Below the pieces are notes generated by a model. It did not search any database. It saw nothing but the letters and a program-made list of their open reading frames with translations, and was not told the DNA's origin. DNA of 64,000 bases from assembly GCA_024809215.1 (NCBI GenBank), contig JANUBW010000002.1, positions 744,001-808,000 of the forward strand, given 5' to 3'. The translations under genes and the position numbers were made by a program. Below, piece by piece: positions 25,218 through 33,600 of this stretch. This stretch comes from Niastella sp. OAS944 (lineage in GTDB: Bacteria; Bacteroidota; Bacteroidia; Chitinophagales; Chitinophagaceae). Position 1 is the stretch's first letter, and the number at the start of each line of letters is the position of its first letter.

Positions 25218-26381
25218 CTATCTTTTAGGAATCACATACGCATGTACATCATCGGCGATAATGGTTTTGCCGCTTAAGATAATCAAACGCTCAACCACGT
25301 TACGCAGTTCGCGAATGTTCCCCGTCCAGTTATGTTGTTTTAATGCTTCCAGCGCGTCTTTTTCTATCCCTTTTTTAGGAATACCATAGTCGGCGCAGAT
25401 ATCGGCCAGGAATTTATCAACCAGTAAAGGAATGTCTTCGCGGCGATCGTTGAGCGAAGGCACGTGAATGATGATCACACTAAGACGGTGGTATAAATCG
25501 AGGCGGAAATTCTTATCATCCACTTCTTTTAACAGGTCTTTATTGGTAGCCGCTATTACGCGTACATCAACGCTAATATCTTTATCGCCACCAACGCGGG
25601 TGATCTTTCCTTCCTGTAATGCACGTAATACTTTGGCTTGCGCACTCAGGCTCATATCGCCAATTTCATCGAGGAAAAGCGTACCGCCATGCGCCTGTTC
25701 AAACTTACCTATACGTTGTTTTACAGCAGAGGTGAACGAACCTTTTTCATGACCAAACAATTCACTTTCGATCAATTCACTGGGAATGGCTGCACAATTC
25801 ACTTCAACCAGGGGACCGGCAACGCGGTTACTTTTTTCATGCACCCAGCGGGCCACCAGTTCCTTACCTACTCCATTTTCACCAGTTACCAGTATACGGG
25901 CATCGGTAGGAGCCACTTTATCAATAGTTTCTTTGATCTTCACAATGGGCGCCGATTCACCAATCATTTCTTCTACCCTGCTTACCTTACGTTTAAGCAC
26001 CTTGGTTTCGGTAACCAGGTTGTTTTTATCCATCGCATTGCGAATGGTAATAAGCAAACGGTTCAGGTCTGGTGGTTTTGAAATATAGTCATAGGCGCCT
26101 TTCTTAACGGCTTCAACAGCCGTTTCAATAGTACCGTGACCAGAGATCATAATTACCGGCACATCGGGATTGGCTTCCCGGGCTTTATCGAGAAACTCAA
26201 TACCATCCAGCTTGGGCATTTTTATATCACACAACACTACATCGTAGGCTTTCTCCTTGAATTTTTTAAGACCTTCTTCCCCATCGCCGGCTTCTTCTAT
26301 CTTATAGCCTTCGTAGGAAAGAATTTCACTGAGGGTTTTACGGATAGCTTTTTCGTCATCAATAATTAAAATGTTTGACAT
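25218..26381 (-). CDS. NtrC-type response regulator lacking a DNA-binding domain
   Basis: A 387-residue protein: receiver domain (about 1-120) with phosphoacceptor Asp52 in VVLCDIKMPKLDG, then a sigma-54-interacting AAA+ domain (about 140-380). Walker A is GENGVGKE, Walker B is GGTLFLDEIGDM, and the sigma-54 contact loop usually written GAFTGA reads GSFTSA. The protein ends right after the AAA+ lid (AYVIPKR), with no Fis-type helix-turn-helix, which typical NtrC proteins carry in another 60-80 residues. It may act from solution or on a non-DNA-bound complex. No histidine kinase is adjacent. Family firm; target unknown. Confidence 0.9.
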   Translation of the reverse strand: MSNILIIDDEKAIRKTLSEILSYEGYKIEEAGDGEEGLKKFKEKAYDVVLCDIKMPKLDGIEFLDKAREANPDVPVIMISGHGTIETAVEAVKKGAYDYISKPPDLNRLLITIRNAMDKNNLVTETKVLKRKVSRVEEMIGESAPIVKIKETIDKVAPTDARILVTGENGVGKELVARWVHEKSNRVAGPLVEVNCAAIPSELIESELFGHEKGSFTSAVKQRIGKFEQAHGGTLFLDEIGDMSLSAQAKVLRALQEGKITRVGGDKDISVDVRVIAATNKDLLKEVDDKNFRLDLYHRLSVIIIHVPSLNDRREDIPLLVDKFLADICADYGIPKKGIEKDALEALKQHNWTGNIRELRNVVERLIILSGKTIIADDVHAYVIPKR

Positions 26382-26450
26382 AGTGGTTTAACAGTCCTTT
26401 GTTATGGAATAATATAATTGGTACATCTTACGTTGTTCAAAAGTAATACT

Positions 26451-27263
26451 ATGAAACGGAACCTCCTTACGTCAATTTTCCTGCCGTTTTTACTAATAGC
26501 AGCCGTAGGAATAACCATATTTTGCTTTCATCCCCTGTTTTCAGCCCCAATTAAAAATCCTGCACCATCTAAAAAAGGCATGCCAGCCCCTGCTACAATA
26601 ACCCGCGTAGGCGCCATTCCTTTACCCGAAGGCTATGAACGGTTACCAGTTGCTAAAGGTTCTTTTGCCGGGTGGCTGCAAAACATAGGCATAAAGAAAG
26701 ACAATACAGTTTATTTATACAATGGACAGCCCAAAAGAAATCAGGAAGCGCAGTATGCTGTGCTTGATGTACCTGTTGGTAAAAAAGACCTGCAACAGTG
26801 CGCAGATGCGGTAATGCGTTTGCGTGCCCAATACCTGTACGGTCAGAAACGTTTTGCTGAAATATGGTTTAGCGACAATAACGGCAAAAAATATGTTTGT
26901 CCCAAAGGTATCGACAGCACACGGTTTGAACGCTATCTTGAAAATGTGTATGCCTATTGCGGCACGCTTTCGCTGGAAAAACAATTACGGCCCGTGGCAG
27001 ACATTACTACTATACAACCTGGCGATGTGTTGATAAAAGGCGGTTCACCCGGCCATGCCGTTATAGTGATGGATGTGGCGAAGAATAAAGAAGGGAAAAA
27101 GATCTATCTGCTGGCTCAAAGCTATATGCCGGCACAAGATATTCACGTTTTAAAAGATCCTGTTTATAAAAATTTATCACCCTGGTACTTGGCCGATACT
27201 GATAACCCATTCATTTACACGCCCGAATGGACATTCACGACAAAACAGTTAAAACGATGGTAA
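26451..27263 (+). CDS. DUF4846 domain-containing secreted protein
   Basis: A 270-residue protein from the ATG at 26451; the longer frame from 26418 would put extra residues before a clear signal peptide (MKRNLLTSIFLPFLLIAAVG). The body matches DUF4846, conserved in Bacteroidota: LPEGYERLPVAKGSFAGWLQ, VYLYNGQPKRNQEAQYAVLD, KKDLQQCADAVMRLRAQYLY and the late GDVLIKGGSPGHAVIVMDVA with a conserved His. The signal peptide places it in the periplasm or outside. No enzymatic role is established to my knowledge. Confidence 0.85.
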   Translation: MKRNLLTSIFLPFLLIAAVGITIFCFHPLFSAPIKNPAPSKKGMPAPATITRVGAIPLPEGYERLPVAKGSFAGWLQNIGIKKDNTVYLYNGQPKRNQEAQYAVLDVPVGKKDLQQCADAVMRLRAQYLYGQKRFAEIWFSDNNGKKYVCPKGIDSTRFERYLENVYAYCGTLSLEKQLRPVADITTIQPGDVLIKGGSPGHAVIVMDVAKNKEGKKIYLLAQSYMPAQDIHVLKDPVYKNLSPWYLADTDNPFIYTPEWTFTTKQLKRW

Positions 27264-27370
27264 ATTTTACTAAGCAGGAACTGGTAAAACTACCTTGCAT
27301 GATCCGTTGACGCATATTACTTTAGCATTATATCCTTTAAAAAACATTTCAAAACCAAAATCCGTTACTT

Positions 27371-27505
27371 ATGAAGGCATCTGCTGTAGATGTTCCGGCA
27401 CACTTACCCTTGGCGAAAGTAATTACCCGTTTAATTCTTTTAGGTGGATTTATTCTTGGCGGCATGTATGGTCTGCTGGCCTTATGTTCTTTTGCATTAA
27501 AATAA
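27371..27505 (+). CDS. Small single-pass membrane protein, unrecognised
   Basis: A 44-residue reading frame, MKASAVDVPAHLPLAKVIT followed by a hydrophobic helix (about residues 21-42, LILLGGFILGGMYGLLALCS) and a final Lys. It lies between DUF4846 and a GC-rich terminator 36 bases downstream that fits as its own end of transcription. The composition (positive-inside start, one clean helix) supports a real small protein, but no family is recognised. Confidence 0.45.
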   Translation: MKASAVDVPAHLPLAKVITRLILLGGFILGGMYGLLALCSFALK

Positions 27506-27540
27506 TTAAGAATTTTTATTAATATCCAAAGCAAGCAATG

Positions 27541-27565
27541 AAGCCCCGTGAAAGCGGGGCTTTTA
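27541..27565. terminator. Intrinsic terminator between convergent genes
   Basis: The stem AAGCCCCG / CGGGGCTT with loop TGAAAG is followed by TTTTA on the plus strand. It lies between the small membrane protein (plus) and the universal stress protein (minus). Confidence 0.82.
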
Positions 27566-27570
27566 TATTT

Positions 27571-28407
27571 CTATATAAATTCGTCCTGCTGCCTCAACGA
27601 CAACACAGGTATATGATTGAGGTAAACAAGTCCCTTTGTATGCGTTTTTTGGAAGATATTATACCAAATACCATGGCGGGTAGGAATTACAAGTAACAGA
27701 TCGATATTTTGCCCGGCCGTAAAGTCGTCAATGGCGTTAATGACGTTCTTAAATTCCGGTTCAAAATATACAGGGTGCAAATCGGCCAAACTGGCTTGTA
27801 ACTCCTGTTTGTTTTGCAATGCTTCTTCGGTGATCACTTCCTGCGGCGCCACCACGTTAATGATGAACAATTCAGCTTTTGTATAATTCACCAGTTTCCT
27901 GATAATTGCAACCGGCACGTGCAGGTTCTTACGGTAATAGTTACAGGCAAAAGCAATCTTTTTTACTTCACGGTATTGAACATGTGCCGGTATTACCATT
28001 ACAGGCACAGGCAGATCAACAAATGCATCGATGATATTGGCGTCCCACGAAAGCAGATCGGTATAATTACCACTGGCGCCCATTACCACCATTACGGCAT
28101 TTGTTTCAACAACCTTGGCAGTTAATTCATCCTGAAAAACACCCGTCACCATTTCGGAGTCTATGTTTATGGTAGGATAATTTTCACGTACCCAGGCATG
28201 TTCCTGCTCAAGCAGCGCAGAATCATGTTCAATAATTTCACCCATGGCAGCAACAGCAATGGCGTCGCCCGTCATAGCGCCGGGAAAAGCATAAATATTC
28301 AATAACAACAGCCGGGGCGTTGTGGCATTTTGCAACAATGAGCAGGCATAATCGAGCGCATTTCTCGATGCATTTGAAAAGTTGGTAGCTACAATAATTG
28401 TTGACAT
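27571..28407 (-). CDS. Universal stress protein, two UspA domains
   Basis: A 278-residue tandem Usp protein. The first domain opens with TIIVATNFSNASRNALDYAC and ends near VVMGASGNYTDLL, a nucleotide-binding-like Gly motif. The second begins at about residue 148 (KKIAFACNYY) and ends near LLLVIPTRHGIWYN, where the usual G-x2-G-x9-G-S/T motif is degenerate. Such proteins are cytosolic stress factors. It is the last gene in the direction of the efflux operon, 16 bases after the MFS gene, so it is likely co-transcribed with it. Confidence 0.9.
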   Translation of the reverse strand: MSTIIVATNFSNASRNALDYACSLLQNATTPRLLLLNIYAFPGAMTGDAIAVAAMGEIIEHDSALLEQEHAWVRENYPTINIDSEMVTGVFQDELTAKVVETNAVMVVMGASGNYTDLLSWDANIIDAFVDLPVPVMVIPAHVQYREVKKIAFACNYYRKNLHVPVAIIRKLVNYTKAELFIINVVAPQEVITEEALQNKQELQASLADLHPVYFEPEFKNVINAIDDFTAGQNIDLLLVIPTRHGIWYNIFQKTHTKGLVYLNHIPVLSLRQQDEFI

Positions 28408-28422
28408 ATATTTTACGGCTTA

Positions 28423-30003
28423 TTAGTGAGCAGCATCGGCCATGCTCACTTTGGTTTTACTCTTTTTTATAAATATTAAAACAAAGGGCACACAAACAAG
28501 GAACATACAACCTATGTAAAGGAATATATCCATATAGGAAAGTATGGTGCCTTGTACGGTTACAGAACCTTCCAGTAACTGATAGGCACTTTTGAGCGCC
28601 ACATTGGGCGCCATGCCCTTCTTCTGCATACCGGCAGCAATAGCCTGTACCCTTGCCTGTACAGCAGGATCGTATATGTCGAGACTACGAACCAGGTTGG
28701 CGCGGTGATGCACAATATCGCGTGTTAGATAGGTACTGATAAGCGCTACGCCAAAGGAACCACCCAGTTGGCGCATCATACCCGACAACGCAGCCCCCTG
28801 CCCTATTTCGGCACCTTTTAATGTACTCAACGACATAGTTGAAATAGGTACCGATAATAAACCCAAACCAACACCACGTACCATCAGGGGCCAAAAGAAA
28901 TCGTCGCCACTTGTTTGCGGAGTAATGACCTTGTAAGTGAATAAACTGTAAATGAAGAATACGATCATACCGGCGGCTATCATGTACTTCTGCGATACGC
29001 CACGTTGTATGGCCTGCCCCACAATAGGCATCATAAAAGCTACCATCAGCGTACTGGGTATCATTAACAAACCCGATTGCGTAGCATCCCATCCCAGTAT
29101 GGTTTGCGTATACAGCGGAATGATAAATGTAGAACCGAACAATCCAAAGCCCTGTATAAAAGAAAGAATGACGCCCATACGCAGGTTACCATTGCGCAAA
29201 ATGCGCAACTCTACAATGGGATACTTATATACCAATTGCCGCCATATAAAACAATAAACGCCTAATACAGCAACCACCGTTAGCATAATAATTAAAGAAC
29301 TATTGAACCAGTCGTCCTCCTGCCCTTTTTCCAGGATGTATTGCAAAGCGCCTACTGAAACTGTTAGCAAAAAGATACCCAGCCAGTCAACCTGGTTGGC
29401 CGGCCGCTTCTCGGCATACCGGGGACTGCGCACGTATTGCAGGGTTAGCAGGGCTGCAATAATACCAACGGGAATATTTATGTAAAAGATATACGGCCAC
29501 GAAGCATGGTCAACGATATAACCACCCAATGGCGGGCCCAACGTAGGGCCAACAATTACACCAAGCACATAAATACTTTGGGCCATGGCCCTTTTTTCGG
29601 GCGGGTAACTTTCGGTAATGATGGTTTGCGAAGTAACCAGCAGGGCGCCGCCGCCTAACCCCTGTATAAAACGGAATACGATGAGCTCAACAATATTGGT
29701 TGAGTTACCACACAGAAATGACGCTACGGTGAATATAATGACTGACGCCGCAAAATAATTTCGCCGGCCAAACTGTTGCGACAGCCAGCTGGTCATGGGT
29801 ACTATAATTACATTGGCAATTGAGTAGGCGGTTATTACCCAGCTTATTTCATTGAGGGTAGCGCCCAAACTACCACGCATGGTGTTAAGGGCTACGTTTA
29901 CAATGGTAGTATCTATTATCTCAAGCAATGCGCAAAACACTGCTGTGATGGTAATAATAACTCTTCTTGAACCGTACTCAATCAGGGAGCCTTGTTGTTC
30001 CAT
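28423..30003 (-). CDS. emrB: DHA2-family MFS drug efflux transporter (EmrB type)
   Basis: A 526-residue transporter with fourteen predicted transmembrane helices. DHA2 signatures include LLEIIDTTIVNVALNTM in helix 1, the loop GRRNYFAASVI after helix 2, and RFIQGLGGGALLVTSQTIIT in helix 4 followed by a motif-C-like GVIVGPTLGPPLGGYIVDH in helix 5. It works as the inner-membrane, proton-driven pump of a tripartite complex with the adjacent HlyD and TolC proteins. Order on the minus strand is tetR, tolC, hlyD, emrB, usp with short gaps after tolC. Confidence 0.95.
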   Translation of the reverse strand: MEQQGSLIEYGSRRVIITITAVFCALLEIIDTTIVNVALNTMRGSLGATLNEISWVITAYSIANVIIVPMTSWLSQQFGRRNYFAASVIIFTVASFLCGNSTNIVELIVFRFIQGLGGGALLVTSQTIITESYPPEKRAMAQSIYVLGVIVGPTLGPPLGGYIVDHASWPYIFYINIPVGIIAALLTLQYVRSPRYAEKRPANQVDWLGIFLLTVSVGALQYILEKGQEDDWFNSSLIIMLTVVAVLGVYCFIWRQLVYKYPIVELRILRNGNLRMGVILSFIQGFGLFGSTFIIPLYTQTILGWDATQSGLLMIPSTLMVAFMMPIVGQAIQRGVSQKYMIAAGMIVFFIYSLFTYKVITPQTSGDDFFWPLMVRGVGLGLLSVPISTMSLSTLKGAEIGQGAALSGMMRQLGGSFGVALISTYLTRDIVHHRANLVRSLDIYDPAVQARVQAIAAGMQKKGMAPNVALKSAYQLLEGSVTVQGTILSYMDIFLYIGCMFLVCVPFVLIFIKKSKTKVSMADAAH

Positions 30004-30016
30004 AATTGTTTTTTAC

Positions 30017-31123
30017 TTAATCGAGGTGCACATCAACATTCACATTCATACCGGCCCGCAGTTGTTTCACCAGGCTATCTTGTTTATTGGTAAACTCAAT
30101 TCGTACGGGTAAGCGTTGTACTACTTTTACAAAATTGCCGCTGGCGTTATCGGGGGGCAGTAACGCAAAACGCGCTCCGGTAGCAGGTGAAAAAGAAGCT
30201 ACGGTTGCTTCAAAATCATGACCCGGGAATGCATCTACATTGATGATCACCTTTTGACCAATACGCAGATCGTTGAACTGCGTTTCTTTAAAATTACCTA
30301 CAACCCATACCTCATTATCCTGAATAACACTAAACGTAGCCTGACCAGCCTGCAAAAACTGACCGGCCTGTACATTCACTCGCGATACCACCCCATCGGC
30401 AGGCGCCGTAACAACGGTATAGCTTAAGTTCAGTTTGGCATCGTCAATATCAACCTGCCGTTGTGCAATGGCAGAGTTGGCCACATTTATTTGGGTACCA
30501 GTGGCATTGCTTTGCGAGCTAACGGCCGCAGTTTGGCGCGATGCCTGGTTCTTTTGTTCCTGCAATACCTGCAATTGTTTTTCAGCAGTTTCTTTGGCAG
30601 CCTGTACCTGTTCAAATTGTTGCTGCGTAATGCTATGATCCTTTATAAGATTCGCATAGCGATTATACTGCTGGGTGGTTTGCCATACATTTACTTTGGC
30701 GGCTTCTATTTGAGCATCCACTGTTTTTATAGAGGCTGCAGAAGTACCAATATTTGCCTGCGCAGCTGCGGTAGTGGCCCTGGCCGATAACAGGTTGTTT
30801 TTAGCAGTGGCCATAGCAGCCTCGGCTTGCTCGAGTTTTAATTTCAGATCTCGATCATCGAGCAACAGCAGGGTATCGCCTTTTTTTACACGCTGGTTGT
30901 CTTTCACCCTAACTTCCGTTACATAACCCGATATTTTTGGTATCACTGGGTTGATGTTGGCTTCTACCTGCGCATCATCTGTTTCTTCATGATGTTTTGC
31001 ATGCATGTATTTAGTGATGCCAAATGCACCGCCCACAATCACCAGTGCTATAAGAACAATTAAAAATGTGCGACTTTTCTTTTTCGGGGTGGCGTCTGCG
31101 CCAGTTTTTTGAGTTGTTGCCAT
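30017..31123 (-). CDS. emrA: HlyD/EmrA-type periplasmic adaptor
   Basis: A 368-residue membrane-fusion protein. One transmembrane helix (about 19-38, FLIVLIALVIVGGAFGIT) anchors it. The biotinyl-lipoyl half-motifs are ISGYVTEVRVKDNQRVKKGD and APADGVVSRVNVQAGQFLQAG, flanking a long helical hairpin (about 95-215) rich in Gln and Ala. It links the MFS pump to the TolC channel in the periplasm. It is 14 bases after its pump gene's start in reverse order and 39 bases after tolC. Confidence 0.95.
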   Translation of the reverse strand: MATTQKTGADATPKKKSRTFLIVLIALVIVGGAFGITKYMHAKHHEETDDAQVEANINPVIPKISGYVTEVRVKDNQRVKKGDTLLLLDDRDLKLKLEQAEAAMATAKNNLLSARATTAAAQANIGTSAASIKTVDAQIEAAKVNVWQTTQQYNRYANLIKDHSITQQQFEQVQAAKETAEKQLQVLQEQKNQASRQTAAVSSQSNATGTQINVANSAIAQRQVDIDDAKLNLSYTVVTAPADGVVSRVNVQAGQFLQAGQATFSVIQDNEVWVVGNFKETQFNDLRIGQKVIINVDAFPGHDFEATVASFSPATGARFALLPPDNASGNFVKVVQRLPVRIEFTNKQDSLVKQLRAGMNVNVDVHLD

Positions 31124-31162
31124 ATAATACTATTATTTCCTTCGAAATGAGTTGATCAACGT

Positions 31163-32494
31163 TTATTGTTTCAGCAAACCTGCTTTTTGTAATAAGGATT
31201 GATAGGCCATTACCAGGTCGGCCTTTGCAAAGGCTACATTTAAGCGGGCCTGCAGTTGCGCTACATCAGCATCTAACAGATCGGTAAGCGTAAGCAAACT
31301 GTTCGCGTATTTATTCTTACTGATACGGTAGTTTTCGGTGGTTTGTTCCACTGCTTTATTAAGCACTTCAATCTTCTTTGTTGCCAGCATATAATTCTGG
31401 TAAGCTTTGTTAATTGAAAGCCTGATGGCGTCATCGAGCAGTGCAGCATTAGCAGCCAGTTGTTGTTCGCGGGCTTTGGCCTGTTGCACTTTTGCTTCCG
31501 TTTTCCAAAGCGGCGATAAATTGTATTTCACTCCTACTCCTGCATTCAGGGCATTGGTAACCGTAAAAAATTTGGGAATATTGGCAGCCACATAACCACC
31601 GGTTAAAGCAATAGAAGGATAGTAATCACCTTTGGCAATTTTTACACTGGTTTCGGCAGCTTTCTTTCTATAATCGAGCGCCTTCAGGTCCTGCCGGTTC
31701 TCCAAAGCCAGGTTCTCATATTCCTCAATGGTCTTTAATTGGGCATCCTGTGTAATGCTGGCCGAATCGGTTTTCAGTTGTGTTTTTTCTGGCAATCCCA
31801 GCAACAGGTTCATATTTACAACAGCCAGTTGGTTGCTGTTCTGTGCATCAAGCAAAGTAAGCTCAAGATTCGAGGTTTCCTGTTGCGCTCTTAAAAGTTC
31901 ATTCCTGGCCAGGGTGCCATTTCTTTCCATATTTACAAAATCGGTATCGCGCTGGCGGCTTTGCTGCAGGTTCTCCTCCACCAGTTTAACGGCAAGGCCT
32001 GCTTTATACAAATTGATGTAAGCTTCAACGGTATTTAAAATAACTTCCTGCCGGTCGTTCTCCGCATCCATTTGTACCGCTTTTTCGATAAACCGGGCCG
32101 ACTCGATGCCATACCTGATCTTAAGCCCTGCATACAAAGGCAGCGATACATTGGCCATGCCAAACATCACCTGGTTAATATTGCCCGGCGAAATGGCGCT
32201 GCTGTCACTGCCGCTGCTACTGGCCGTTTTAATATTTATATGCGGTTTATTTACCCGCATATAGGAGGCGTTAACTGACGCTTCGGGTAACCGGTTATCT
32301 TTTGCTTCGCGGGTGGCGGCTACAGCCTCATCAATTTTAGCCTTGCTTGCTTTTAGTTGTTTGCTGTTTTTCAGGCTTAGGTCAATAGCCTCCTGTAATG
32401 TTACCGTTTTGCTTTCCTGGGCTACCGTTATGAGTGAGCAGCCTATAAAAAATAGAAGCAGCAACATATTGAACTTGCCAATGATCTTATTCAT
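31163..32494 (-). CDS. tolC: TolC-family outer-membrane efflux protein
   Basis: A 443-residue outer-membrane factor. The signal peptide (about residues 1-26) ends near TVAQ; a Cys in FFIGCS resembles a lipobox, but a type I cleavage after AQ fits better. The mature start VTLQEAIDLSLKNSKQLKA is the classic TolC repeat opening, and the second repeat includes RQDLKALDYRKKAAETSVKI and NKAYQNYMLATKKIEVLNKA. Long coiled-coil helices run throughout. It forms the exit duct of the HlyD/MFS system encoded next to it. A 381-base gap with one copy of the TetR-site palindrome separates it from tetR. Confidence 0.95.
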   Translation of the reverse strand: MNKIIGKFNMLLLLFFIGCSLITVAQESKTVTLQEAIDLSLKNSKQLKASKAKIDEAVAATREAKDNRLPEASVNASYMRVNKPHINIKTASSSGSDSSAISPGNINQVMFGMANVSLPLYAGLKIRYGIESARFIEKAVQMDAENDRQEVILNTVEAYINLYKAGLAVKLVEENLQQSRQRDTDFVNMERNGTLARNELLRAQQETSNLELTLLDAQNSNQLAVVNMNLLLGLPEKTQLKTDSASITQDAQLKTIEEYENLALENRQDLKALDYRKKAAETSVKIAKGDYYPSIALTGGYVAANIPKFFTVTNALNAGVGVKYNLSPLWKTEAKVQQAKAREQQLAANAALLDDAIRLSINKAYQNYMLATKKIEVLNKAVEQTTENYRISKNKYANSLLTLTDLLDADVAQLQARLNVAFAKADLVMAYQSLLQKAGLLKQ

Positions 32495-32624
32495 AAATGA
32501 CTTTATAACAGGATTGGTAAATAATTCAGCAGCCCTGGATGGGCTTTATAGTTATGCTTTCATATGGAAGAAGAGATTGGCTTACAACATGGTTTCAATT
32601 TGTGGGCCACGCCTCTGTTAGTTC

Positions 32625-32830
32625 GCAGTTCTTAGTTTTTAGTTCACAGTTTTCAGGAGGATAGATCCTGGCTTTATCTAAACCGGCTAGTAGTAAGTAG
32701 TTAGTGGCTAGTGGGGCTTTTATTTCAGACTCGCTATTACCCTTTGTCTTCCCTGATCTCCAACTCCCATTTGTTACTCACGGTTCATTACCTGCATTTC
32801 CCTGCTCGCCATTCATCACTCGCCACTCGC
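32625..32830. repeat. Word-repeat region between tetR and tolC
   Basis: Clusters of short words fill most of this gap: GTTCGCAGTTCTTAG and TTTAGTTCACAGTTTTCAG (32623-32657), AGTAGTAAGTAGTTAGTGG and CTAGTGG (32688-32715), and CGCCATTCATCACTCGCC with ACTCGCC (32808-32831). They resemble the material found after other stop codons in the window. Confidence 0.55.
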
Positions 32831-32837
32831 CCTTCTC

Positions 32838-32862
32838 TTAACTGAATAATTATTCATTTAAA
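32838..32862. promoter_or_regulatory. Second copy of the TetR-type operator
   Basis: The palindromic core TGAATAATTATTCA with the right flank TTTAAA is identical over 20 bases (32843-32862) to the palindrome in front of tetR. It lies 13 bases past the tetR stop codon and about 345 bases upstream of tolC. Confidence 0.65.
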
Positions 32863-32875
32863 AGGCAAAAAAAAT

Positions 32876-33448
32876 CTAAGCCTTAATCCCATCCCAGCAC
32901 AACTGAAAATTGTTTTCCAGTACTTCAGGCGTAACCTTTTTATTGTAATAGATCACTCTTTTGGCAATTTCGTTGATGGTGCCTATCATAAATGATAACA
33001 GCCAAAAGGTGTCCATGTCCTTTATCAGATGTTCTTTTTTTCCACGTTCAATTAACTGCAGCAAGGGTTCGAACATTTTGCGCAGGGTCATTTTATCTTC
33101 TTCCTCAATAAAGGGCGAATGAAAACACTGCTCAATAAAAATGCTTTCATTAAAGTGCGAAATGCGCCTGTGTACTATGTTTGACCAAATTGTATGAAAA
33201 CCGATCTTAAAAGGTTGCGCCGGGTTGTAGTTCATAAAGAAGGTACTGGCCGAGCTCTTAATGCACTCAACAAATAAACTATTGATGAGCGCTTCCTTAT
33301 TCTTGAAGTATATATATAGTGTACCGGTTGCAATGCCGGCTTCTTTAGCTACCGATTGCATGGTAAACCCAGCCAGGCCGCTTTCCTTAACCAGCGTAAG
33401 CGTTGCCTTGTATATTTCATTGATCTTATTTTCGTCCCTGGGTTTCAC
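32876..33448 (-). CDS. TetR/AcrR-family transcriptional regulator
   Basis: A 190-residue repressor-type protein. The N-terminal helix-turn-helix is clear: INEIYKATLTLVKESGLAGF, then SVAKEAGIATGTLYIYFKNK. The C-terminal ligand domain is family-specific and unassigned. Its position as first gene ahead of tolC-hlyD-MFS and the palindromes on both sides make it the likely local repressor of the efflux operon and of itself. Confidence 0.93.
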   Translation of the reverse strand: MKPRDENKINEIYKATLTLVKESGLAGFTMQSVAKEAGIATGTLYIYFKNKEALINSLFVECIKSSASTFFMNYNPAQPFKIGFHTIWSNIVHRRISHFNESIFIEQCFHSPFIEEEDKMTLRKMFEPLLQLIERGKKEHLIKDMDTFWLLSFMIGTINEIAKRVIYYNKKVTPEVLENNFQLCWDGIKA

Positions 33449-33452
33449 GACA

Positions 33453-33482
33453 CAAATTTAAATGAATAATTATTCATTTAAA
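33453..33482. promoter_or_regulatory. tetR promoter box overlapped by a perfect 26-bp operator palindrome
   Basis: Bases 33457-33482 form a perfect palindrome centred on AATAATTATT. Its left edge overlaps a minus-strand TAAATTTG (33453-33460), an exact TAnnTTTG -7 box just upstream of the tetR start. A protein bound here would block the promoter, which fits autorepression. Confidence 0.7.
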
Positions 33483-33523
33483 AGCTTTTTAGCAGATTTC
33501 TATATGGAAAGAAATTGGGGGCA

Positions 33524-33566
33524 TAAAAAAAGCTACAGAACCCGGCAAAGCCGATATTCTGTAGCT
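33524..33566 (-). terminator. Intrinsic terminator of pdhB
   Basis: On the minus strand a stem AGCTACAGAA / TTCTGTAGCT with an inner CGGC / GCCG hairpin is followed by a run of T. It is 35 bases past the pdhB stop codon. Confidence 0.85.
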
Positions 33567-33600
33567 ATTCAATATAGTTCAGCAACGATTGTTGCCTTTC

